Positions 57,490 through 64,000 of a stretch of 64,000 nucleotides of DNA are shown piece by piece (the first letter of the stretch is position 1; every line of letters starts with the position of its first letter). The position numbers and the translations under genes are program-made. The DNA comes from an uncultured Acetatifactor sp. (lineage in GTDB: Bacteria; Bacillota; Clostridia; Lachnospirales; Lachnospiraceae), in the NCBI GenBank assembly GCA_910589655.1, contig CAJUTJ010000058.1, positions 1 to 64,000 of the forward strand, read 5' to 3'. The notes under the pieces are model-generated. The model made no database searches, was not told where the DNA came from, and was given only the letters and a program-made list of their open reading frames with translations.

Positions 57490-58899
57490 CTATGCGGTGT
57501 AATCCACCGTATTGCCGCTGGCTGCCATAATATCTGCCGCCAATACGTCTTCCTCTGCCATCTCGTCTATGGGGAGCGTGTCATTTAAATTGATTCTTCT
57601 GGTTCTGCCCTTCTTGCCGGAATCGCCGCTTTGTTGTTCTCTGCCACGTCCCTGATCAAGATTTCTCTCAAATTCATGAGTCTGAACAGTCACCTCAATG
57701 GCTTCCACCTTCACGCCTTGCTCGTCAAACCGCTCAATCAGCTGAACCATCTGACTCTCCAGCGCCGCCTTTACCGTTTCGTTCTGTGCAATAAAGTTGG
57801 CCGTTACGGCTCCGCCCTTGGAAGCAATCTGAACCTGAACCGTACCTAAACTGGCAGGATGAAGCTGCATCTCCAGATTCGAGGTGTCCGCCTTCACTTG
57901 AATCTTCATATAATCCATGATCTGGCGCATAATATTCTCGGTATCCGTCTCCGCCATGCCTGTGAACTCCGCCGTCTGTTGTACCTCCGGCCGAAAAGCC
58001 TCCGTTCTCAGGTTTTGAATAAAGACATTACTGCCTTGTTCCTTTTGTTCGGAACCGCTCTCCCTATGGCCATGCTCTTTGTCCCTTGTCACGTTTTCCT
58101 TCTGTCCGTCCGCTTCGGTTAAATCGGAAAGACCTCCTTGACTTAAGTCTGCAGCCTTGCTTTCCGGACTCCCTTCCTCCTGCGAAACTTCTACCAGAGG
58201 TGTTTCTCTCTGTGCCATGGACTGTTCTCTTAATCCTGCCAGAAGATTCTGAAATTGTGCGGCATCCGTGCCAAGCTGTCCGCCGCATTCCTGAAGCGTT
58301 ACATCCAGCTGTTTCATCAGCTCCTGATAATCCCCATACAATTTCTCATCGGTGACCAGCGCATAAGGATCCTCCATTCCGGCAGCCTGTAAAAACAATT
58401 TGCCGAGCTGCGCTTGGTCTAAGACATCCAGCTGATCCATGCCAAGCCCTTCCATAAAGCTCTGCACTTCTTCCACAGGAATTTCCAGTAAACCGGCAAT
58501 CTTCTGAATCAACTCCGCGGCCGCCGTTTCCAGCACTGCCATAGCCGCTTCCATCTCTTCGGGCGTCATTTCCTCTCCCGCATTCTCCATGGAAACGTCT
58601 TTCGCCTCATTTGTCTCAGCTTTACCGGTATCCTTTGTATCTCCTGCATTCTCCGGCTTGGTCTGGGATGTGTTCTCTACCGGCTTGGACTCATTGGCAG
58701 AGTATTTTTCTGCAGGCTTCTTTGCCCCGTTTGATTCTCCGCTTGTTCTGTTGGCGGTTCGGTTATCCAAATTCTTCTGTGTCTGATTATTCAACACATT
58801 CTGAAATCCGGCCTGACCGATCCCAAACGTTTTGTTCCCCGCAGCAGGCATCGGATTCGTAAAAATCGAACCCACATCCTTAACAGGTGTACTTCTCAT
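57490..58899 (-). CDS. fliK: Hook-length control protein FliK
   Basis: 469 aa. A long low-complexity Asn/Lys/Glu N-terminal half with helical stretches ends in a conserved C-terminal domain (about 340-430) with LEMQLHPASLGTVQVQIASKGG, FIAQNETVKAALESQMVQL and GVKVEAIEVTV. FliK measures hook length and triggers the FlhB switch. Start at 58899 (AAGGAGGG upstream); 27 further in-frame codons upstream lack a site. Confidence 0.93.
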   Translation of the reverse strand: MRSTPVKDVGSIFTNPMPAAGNKTFGIGQAGFQNVLNNQTQKNLDNRTANRTSGESNGAKKPAEKYSANESKPVENTSQTKPENAGDTKDTGKAETNEAKDVSMENAGEEMTPEEMEAAMAVLETAAAELIQKIAGLLEIPVEEVQSFMEGLGMDQLDVLDQAQLGKLFLQAAGMEDPYALVTDEKLYGDYQELMKQLDVTLQECGGQLGTDAAQFQNLLAGLREQSMAQRETPLVEVSQEEGSPESKAADLSQGGLSDLTEADGQKENVTRDKEHGHRESGSEQKEQGSNVFIQNLRTEAFRPEVQQTAEFTGMAETDTENIMRQIMDYMKIQVKADTSNLEMQLHPASLGTVQVQIASKGGAVTANFIAQNETVKAALESQMVQLIERFDEQGVKVEAIEVTVQTHEFERNLDQGRGREQQSGDSGKKGRTRRINLNDTLPIDEMAEEDVLAADIMAASGNTVDYTA

Positions 58900-58981
58900 A
58901 CTTTCCCTCCTTTCTCTGAGATAATTATATATAAACACCAAAAAGTGTTCATACCATATATCGGCAAACCAATGTCCCATT

Positions 58982-59857
58982 TTAAGAATCGGGATTCATG
59001 ATTTTAGTGAGCTTCGCAGCGATCTCGGCATCCATAACACCCAAAATCGAACCTCTTTGCTCCGCATCCATTGCATTTAGAATCTTTGCTGCCAATTCCA
59101 GATTCTCTGTCATCTCTTCGAAAATCTTTGCTGCCTGCTTAGGCTTCATCTCGGAATATGCCTGCGCATACTCCTGAACTTCCTTACTCTCCTGCAGCTG
59201 CATGACAACCTGCTTATATAAAAACTCCGCGGTAGCAGGATCCATCTCCTCATACCACTTCCGATATTCTTCCGCTCCGGGTCCTTTGTCCGAGTAGACT
59301 ACTTCCTGATAAAATTCCGTCTGTATTCTCTGAAATTCCGTTTGCCGTGCCTCAAACTCTCTCAAACGCAAAACCTCTGCTTTCAGGCCCTCCAAATCTA
59401 CATCCTTTTGGGCGGAAGCCGTCTGGGCACGCTCCAATTCCAGTTCCAGCTGTTTGATGTAATCCACCGCTTCCTGAAGGCTGGAATACCCGCCGAAGCT
59501 TTCCGGATCCGTAGTCTCCGTCTGTCCGTTCCCCGGCAGAACTTTGTTGACCACAGGAACATCCTTTAAAATAGGTGTCAATACGGAACTGCCGAAGCCT
59601 CCGATGTCAAGTTTTACAATGACGCATACCACTGCCAGCCACAAAAAAACAATCAGGATGGTAGCAAAGAACGTAACTACGCCATTACCCTCCTCATCCT
59701 CGGAAAGTTCTTCTTCCTGCTTGGATATTTCCTTGGCACGGCGCTTTGCGTCTCTTTTCTGCTCTTTCTGTTCCTTTTTCAGCTGTTTCTTTTCTTCTCT
59801 TAATTTTTTCTTCTCTTGCTCTGCCGCAGCAGCTTCAGGAGTCAATTCCTTAGCCAT
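58982..59857 (-). CDS. MotE/YlxF-like protein with MgtE-N domain
   Basis: 291 aa. A very basic/acidic N-terminus (about 1-60, EKKKLREEKKQLKKEQKEQK), one membrane helix (about 61-82, VVTFFATILIVFLWLAVVCV), a coiled coil (about 135-180) and a C-terminal MgtE-N-like helical domain with TAEFLYKQVV, MKPKQAAKIFEEMTENLELA, ILNAMDAEQRGSILGVMDAE. This is the layout of B. subtilis YlxF and of MotE-type chaperones of MotB, which keep the stator in position. It sits between fliJ and fliK as ylxF does. Confidence 0.9.
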   Translation of the reverse strand: MAKELTPEAAAAEQEKKKLREEKKQLKKEQKEQKRDAKRRAKEISKQEEELSEDEEGNGVVTFFATILIVFLWLAVVCVIVKLDIGGFGSSVLTPILKDVPVVNKVLPGNGQTETTDPESFGGYSSLQEAVDYIKQLELELERAQTASAQKDVDLEGLKAEVLRLREFEARQTEFQRIQTEFYQEVVYSDKGPGAEEYRKWYEEMDPATAEFLYKQVVMQLQESKEVQEYAQAYSEMKPKQAAKIFEEMTENLELAAKILNAMDAEQRGSILGVMDAEIAAKLTKIMNPDS

Positions 59858-59887
59858 ACTTTCCCTCATTTCCTAAAAAGCACCCTG

Positions 59888-60343
59888 TTAAGCCTGAGCA
59901 CTCTGTTTCCGCCCATATGTATAACTTGTCAGTTCATCCACTTCTTTTCCTTCGCGCCTGTTTTCCTCCCTCAGGAACTCGTCAAAGGCCTTTTCCTTCA
60001 AAGTCTCATGGGTCTTACGTTCCATCATGACTTCCGCCAGCTTTATTCTCGCTTGCTCCAATATATTCTCTGCTTCCTTCACACATACCTTCTGGTCTGC
60101 AATAAAATTTTCCATGCATAGAATCGCCGTTTTATTTTCCTGCATCTTTCTGAAATTCAAAACGCCGCGGCGAAGCCTTTCCGCTTCTCCCTCGTATTCC
60201 CTCTTTCTGTCAAAAAGCCTTTGCAGCTTTGCTTCTTCCTCATCTAAAGCAGCTCTGGCGGCGGAAAACTCCTGTTTCGCCTGATTCTCCATCTTCAATT
60301 TTATATCCAGAATACTCTGCATGGAATACCGAAATCGTGCCAT
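59888..60343 (-). CDS. fliJ: Flagellar export protein FliJ
   Basis: 151 aa, nearly all helical coiled coil of the FliJ/YscO type: MARFRYSMQSILDIKLKMEN at the start, long Glu/Lys/Arg heptads to about 130, and a charged C-terminus. FliJ sits in the FliI ring and couples it to FlhA. The 221-bp gap upstream separates it from fliI, which is unusual because the two genes are normally adjacent; the gap contains a hairpin array. Confidence 0.92.
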   Translation of the reverse strand: MARFRYSMQSILDIKLKMENQAKQEFSAARAALDEEEAKLQRLFDRKREYEGEAERLRRGVLNFRKMQENKTAILCMENFIADQKVCVKEAENILEQARIKLAEVMMERKTHETLKEKAFDEFLREENRREGKEVDELTSYTYGRKQSAQA

Positions 60344-60371
60344 AATCCATTACCCCGTTCCGGCTTTCGTC

Positions 60372-60565
60372 GCCGTGAGCCATAAAATCTTCACGCTAAC
60401 CTCCATGTCGCAGCTTTGCTGCGACCCACAATCTCATGGAGCTAAAGCTCCGATGAGAAATGCCGTGTTTTCAGGCATTTCTCGGTGTGAGACTTAGAAG
60501 TTCTTTGCGAAACAGCCTTTGCTGTGAGCAAAAATTGCTAAAGCAATTAGAACTTCTTCTCACAC
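60372..60565. repeat. Hairpin array between fliI and fliJ (multi-branched palindromes)
   Basis: At least five stems in tandem: GTCGCAGC/GCTGCGAC (60407-60425), CTCATGGAGC-TAAA-GCTCCGATGAG (60433-60456), GAGAAATGCC/GGCATTTCTC (60455-60464/60474-60483), and a three-way structure whose outer stem is GTGTGAGA/TCTCACAC (60485-60492/60558-60565) plus AGAAGTTCT/AGAACTTCT (60496-60504/60549-60557). It encloses ACAGC/GCTGT (60512-60525) and AATTGC-TAAA-GCAATT (60533-60548). No ORF. It is transcribed within the flagellar locus, either as mRNA structure or as an inserted element. Confidence 0.75.
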
Positions 60566-61878
60566 TATTCCGCAAACAATTGCGTCAGCATCCCAACGCT
60601 TGTATCAAAATCGAATTTCTCGTCCACATCCTGACAGAGAAATTGATTCACCGCATCAATCTTGCTGATGGCATAGTCAATAGACGGATTGCTTCCCTGT
60701 TTATATGCGCCGATGTTGATCAAGTCTTCCGCTTCATTATAAGTAGCAAGTACCGTCTTCAATTTACTTGCCTGAAGCTTATGCTCTCTGGACGCAATCT
60801 GGCTCATACATCTGGAAATACTCTGCAAAACATCTATTGCCGGATAGTGATTCTTATGTCCCAGCTTTCTGTCCAGCATAATGTGTCCGTCCAAAATACT
60901 TCTGGCAGTATCCGTTATGGGTTCATTAAAGTCATCGCCGTCCACCAAGACGGTATATAACCCCGTAATGGATCCCACTGCGGCACAGCCTGCACGTTCC
61001 AAGAGCTTTGGCATCTCCGAATAGACACTGGGAGGATAACCTCTGCTCACAGGAGGCTCACCGCTGGCAAGACCTATTTCCCTTTGTGCCATAGAAAAAC
61101 GGGTCAGAGAATCCATCATCAGCAGGACATCCTTTCCCTGATCCCTAAAATATTCCGCAATTGCCGTTGCCGTCTTCGCCGCTTTGTTACGCTCCAACGC
61201 AGGCTTGTCGGAAGTGGACACTACTACCACAGACCTTCTCATGCCCTCTTCCCCGAGATCACGCTCTATAAATTCACGTACTTCCCTGCCGCGCTCCCCG
61301 ATCAGCGCTATTACGTTGATATCCGCTTTCGTATTGCGGGCAAACATTCCCATCAATGTGGATTTGCCCACACCTGATCCGGCAAAAATACCGATGCGCT
61401 GCCCTTTTCCCACGGTAAGCATCCCGTCTACAGCCTTCACGCCAAGCGGAAGTACCTCGTCTATAATCTTCCTCGTCATGGGATCGGGCGCCTGTGCCTC
61501 TACGGGATACGGCATACCGTCTACCGCACTGCCGTCCAAAGGTCTTCCCAAACCGTCCAAGGTCTTTCCCAACAGGCTCTCACTGACCGCTACCCTCAGC
61601 GGTTTTCCGGTATTTTCTACAATACTGCCGGCACCGATGCCGGTAGAAGAGTCGTAAGGCTGAAGCAATGTTCTGCCGGCTTTAAAGCCGACTACTTCCG
61701 CCATAACGGGATCATGCGCTCCTTCGCTGCCTTGCAAAATCCGGCATACGTCTCCCATCTTCGCGTCGGGTCCCGCCGATTCTATGGTCAGCCCCACTAC
61801 ATTGACAACCTTACCCAGCTTTCGAAAATATGTATCTTCTGTTATTCTACTGTATTTTTGAAAATTAACGGCACCCAT
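60565..61878 (-). CDS. fliI: Flagellum-specific ATP synthase FliI
   Basis: 437 aa. F1-beta-like ATPase with Walker A AGSGVGKST (K172), EFIERDLGEEG, and a Walker B DVLLMMDSLTRF (about 245-256). It hydrolyses ATP to help unload export substrates, forming a hexamer with FliJ in the centre and FliH as regulator. It follows fliH by 9 nt. The C-terminal helical region (about 340-437) is complete. Confidence 0.97.
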   Translation of the reverse strand: MGAVNFQKYSRITEDTYFRKLGKVVNVVGLTIESAGPDAKMGDVCRILQGSEGAHDPVMAEVVGFKAGRTLLQPYDSSTGIGAGSIVENTGKPLRVAVSESLLGKTLDGLGRPLDGSAVDGMPYPVEAQAPDPMTRKIIDEVLPLGVKAVDGMLTVGKGQRIGIFAGSGVGKSTLMGMFARNTKADINVIALIGERGREVREFIERDLGEEGMRRSVVVVSTSDKPALERNKAAKTATAIAEYFRDQGKDVLLMMDSLTRFSMAQREIGLASGEPPVSRGYPPSVYSEMPKLLERAGCAAVGSITGLYTVLVDGDDFNEPITDTARSILDGHIMLDRKLGHKNHYPAIDVLQSISRCMSQIASREHKLQASKLKTVLATYNEAEDLINIGAYKQGSNPSIDYAISKIDAVNQFLCQDVDEKFDFDTSVGMLTQLFAE

Positions 61879-61887
61879 CTCTTAAGA

Positions 61888-62778
61888 TTATTCCTCCTTG
61901 GAATAAGCCAGCAGCATCAGCTTCTTTTTCAACTCCGAAAGCTGCGTACCCAGACCGCAGTCAAAAATACCGCCGTCCGTCTCAATGGTACATTCGCTCT
62001 GCCCCATAGTAATATCTTCCACAACCTCCACGGTACTGTTTCCTGCCGCTGCCCCCGCTAAAAGCTGCTTTTTCTGCATACTCACAAAAGGATAGTCTTC
62101 CTTAGATACATGAATGATAAAGCTATGGGAGCCTTCTATCTTACGAATGGTATTCGAAATCAAATGTGCCAGAATTTCTCTTTGATTTCCAAGACCGACA
62201 CCCAATATATGCTCATAAATATCCGAAATGATATCTACAAACTGAGGTTCCAGTTCATTGATCTGCTGCTGATAATATTCTTCCAGCTGTTGTTCCTTAT
62301 CGGCATATTCCCGCCGTATTCTTTCCGCCTCAGCCTGCGCATCCGCGTACCCGTCCTCATACCCTTGGCGTTTTGCCTGTTCTAAAACATGCACCCTCTC
62401 TTCCTCGGTCTGTTGATGGGCTTCCTTTTTGATACGAGCCGCTTCTACCTGTGCATCCGTAATCTTAGCCTGTGCCTCAACGGCAGCCTGCTCCAGAATC
62501 TGCTGTGCTTCCTCTTGTGCACGAACCGAAGTCACGGCAGAGCCGCTTTCCGCCTCCTGCCCTCCTTGCGCCATGTCGCCTTCCGGTCTCACTTCTATGC
62601 GCTCTGCATTGAGACCCGCCACAAAACCGTCCGATGACGCCTGCTCTTGCATCTTAGAAAGCTCTTTCAAACGCTTTTCTACAAGCTGATTGCTGTCGAT
62701 GATGCGGCTGTCGTCCTTCGGATCAACAATGTACATCTGCTTTACTAGATTACTGTAACTATACAACGATCTCGTCAC
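61888..62778 (-). CDS. fliH: Flagellar assembly protein FliH
   Basis: 296 aa. A Glu/Ala/Gln-rich coiled coil (about 75-185, AQAKITDAQVEAARIKKEAHQQ) is followed by a C-terminal V-ATPase E-subunit-like domain (about 190-290). FliH regulates FliI and links it to the C-ring. The start is GTG at 62778 within the fliG end (20-nt overlap, AGAGG upstream); MYIVDPKDD (codon 15) is a possible internal start. Confidence 0.92.
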   Translation of the reverse strand: MTRSLYSYSNLVKQMYIVDPKDDSRIIDSNQLVEKRLKELSKMQEQASSDGFVAGLNAERIEVRPEGDMAQGGQEAESGSAVTSVRAQEEAQQILEQAAVEAQAKITDAQVEAARIKKEAHQQTEEERVHVLEQAKRQGYEDGYADAQAEAERIRREYADKEQQLEEYYQQQINELEPQFVDIISDIYEHILGVGLGNQREILAHLISNTIRKIEGSHSFIIHVSKEDYPFVSMQKKQLLAGAAAGNSTVEVVEDITMGQSECTIETDGGIFDCGLGTQLSELKKKLMLLAYSKEE

Positions 62779-63769
62779 CTCCGCCTCTGGAAATTACGAT
62801 ATCGCCGGAATCCTCCAGCTTACGGATAATATTTACAATCTTCTGCTGTGCTTCCTCCACATCCTTCATGCGGACAGGCCCCATGAATTCCATGTCTTCT
62901 TTGATCATAACGGCAAGACGCTTGGAAAGATTGTTGAAAATAGCATTTTGCACTTGTTCGTTTGCACCTTTCAGCGCAATGCCCAGATCATTGTTATCCA
63001 CATCACGCAGCACACGCTGGATTGCTCTGTCGTCCAAAAGAAGCACATCCTCGAACACGAACATCTTCTTTCTGATTTCGTCCGCCAATTCGGGTTCTTC
63101 GATTTCCAAGGTTTCCATGATATGACGTTCCGTACCACGGTCTACCGTATTCAAGATCTCTACTACCGCATCCACACCGCCGATAATGGTGTAATCCTGA
63201 TTTACCAAACTTGCAAGCTTGGATTCCAAAACTTTCTCGACCTCCTTGATTACATCGGGGCTGGTGCGGTCCATAACGGCAATACGCCTTGCCACGTCAG
63301 CCTGCCTGTCAGGAGGCAGTGCGGAAATAATAAGCGCCGCCTGCCCGGGAGCCAAATAAGACAAAATAAGCGCAATGGTCTGCGGATGTTCGTCCTGAAT
63401 AAAGTTGATCAGCTGAGAAGCATCCGTCTTGCGGACAAACTCGAAAGGTTTGACCTGAAGGGACGCTGTCAGCTTGCCGATAACATCCATTGCCTTCTCG
63501 GCGCCGAGAGCCTTTTCCAAAAGGTCTCTCGCATATGTAATACCGCCCTCTGCAATATATTGCTGGGCAAGGCAGACCTCATAAAATTCATTGATTACAT
63601 CCTCCTTCACCTGAGGAGTAACACTTCTGGTATTTGCTATTTCAAGGGTCAGCTCTTCAATCTCTTCCTCTTTCAGATGCTTGAAGATACCGGCGGAACG
63701 TTCCGGTCCCAACGCGATCAAAAGAATTGCCGCCTTCTGTATTCCCTTAAGTCCTTCGTTTTTCGCCAT
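62759..63769 (-). CDS. fliG: Motor switch protein FliG
   Basis: 336 aa. Three armadillo-like domains: an N-terminal FliF-binding part (KAAILLIALGPERSAGIFKHL), a middle domain with the EHPQTIALILSYL motif that binds FliM, and a C-terminal torque domain with the charged helix LDDRAIQRVLRDVDNNDLGIALKG that meets MotA. Length and domains are normal. 30 nt after fliF. Confidence 0.97.
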   Translation of the reverse strand: MAKNEGLKGIQKAAILLIALGPERSAGIFKHLKEEEIEELTLEIANTRSVTPQVKEDVINEFYEVCLAQQYIAEGGITYARDLLEKALGAEKAMDVIGKLTASLQVKPFEFVRKTDASQLINFIQDEHPQTIALILSYLAPGQAALIISALPPDRQADVARRIAVMDRTSPDVIKEVEKVLESKLASLVNQDYTIIGGVDAVVEILNTVDRGTERHIMETLEIEEPELADEIRKKMFVFEDVLLLDDRAIQRVLRDVDNNDLGIALKGANEQVQNAIFNNLSKRLAVMIKEDMEFMGPVRMKDVEEAQQKIVNIIRKLEDSGDIVISRGGGDEIVV

Positions 63770-63799
63770 ACCGTAACCTCATCTCCATCTATTCAGTGA

Positions 63800-64000
63800 T
63801 TAACCCCAATCCTCGTTCAGCCAATTTCTCAGCAGATTTGCCGCCGCATCCGGATTGTCATCGACAAACTTTTCAATCATCTTACGTGTCTCGGACTTGG
63901 TCTCCACATCAATATCTTCGACCGCATCCGGGTTAGACTGAAGCATACTCTCCACAGAAAGCTCTTCCTCCTCTGTCGTCGCCTGTTTTGATTTCATACT
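63800..64000 (-). CDS. fliF: Flagellar MS-ring protein FliF, C-terminal end (partial)
   Basis: Only the last 66 codons lie in the window; the frame is open to the edge at 64000. The tail KFVDDNPDAAANLLRNWLNEDWG is the conserved FliF C-terminus that binds the N-terminal domain of FliG (the next gene). It is preceded by an acidic, poorly ordered stretch. The ATG visible at 63997 is internal to the full gene. Confidence 0.93.
   Translation of the reverse strand, partial: SMKSKQATTEEEELSVESMLQSNPDAVEDIDVETKSETRKMIEKFVDDNPDAAANLLRNWLNEDWG

Noticed and set aside
62948..63799. 283-codon plus-strand ORF opposite fliG
   Set aside because: Antisense shadow of fliG.

Overview
The window reads like the chromosome of a motile, anaerobic Firmicute of the Lachnospiraceae (Clostridium cluster XIVa) type. 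The grounds are the gene order of one large flagellar/chemotaxis locus (Bacillus/Clostridium-style FliY, CheC/CheD, SwrD, FlhF/FlhG, followed by rpsB-tsf), AGGAGG-type ribosome binding sites, moderate GC and several very large sugar-binding lipoproteins. This is inferred from gene content only; no database was searched. I saw no rRNA, tRNA or CRISPR array.

Layout. 1-5.2 kb: repeats, a 162-bp MITE-like element, a free-standing ABC-ATPase-like protein that has lost its P-loop (733-1440), phosphoglycerate mutase gpmI and a CPA2-type cation/proton antiporter. 5.2-9.2 kb: a short leader ORF with a strong ribosome binding site, an intrinsic terminator, and then a heterodimeric ABC exporter pair with one degenerate ATP site. 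This is the layout of B. subtilis bmrB-bmrCD, which is controlled by ribosome-mediated attenuation. 9.5-10.5 kb: a GNAT acetyltransferase and a YgjP-like metallopeptidase. 10.6-20.7 kb (minus strand): two paralogous sugar-binding lipoproteins, two sugar ABC permeases, an HlyD-type adaptor and a MacB-PCD-like membrane protein, with no ATPase gene. 21-25.4 kb: a PHP-domain phosphoesterase and a 1057-residue membrane protein carrying two GT-C/PMT-like modules. 25.5-28.8 kb: a hybrid histidine kinase and a single-domain response regulator. 28.9-30.6 kb: tsf and rpsB. 30.8-64.0 kb: the flagellar/chemotaxis locus, all on the minus strand.

In transcription order the flagellar locus is fliF (cut by the window edge), fliG, fliH, fliI, fliJ, ylxF/motE-like, fliK, flgD, a TIGR02530-type gene, flgE, swrD, motA, motB, fliL, fliM, fliY, cheY, fliO, fliP, fliQ, fliR, flhB, flhA, flhF, flhG, ycgR, cheB, cheA, cheW, cheC, cheD, a 99-aa membrane protein, fliA, fapA, a 102-aa unknown, a DUF6115/SwrB-like gene and a MltG-LysM-like gene, then a terminator. 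It encodes the C-ring, export apparatus, hook, stator, chemotaxis core, c-di-GMP brake and sigma-28. Flagellin, rod, filament-cap and cheR genes are not here.

The most unusual feature is a family of small, highly structured mobile repeats. Two copies (4972-5201 and 54211-54342) are each flanked exactly by a perfect 8-bp target duplication (TTCTTGAT and ACACCGGC). Diverged relatives at 1-137 and 22027-22090 keep the loops and linkers but carry different, still complementary stems. One copy sits 4 bp behind flgE inside the flagellar locus, just upstream of an internal intrinsic terminator. A separate hairpin array lies between fliI and fliJ, and another repeat carries a hairpin immediately in front of the ribosome binding sites of two unrelated genes.
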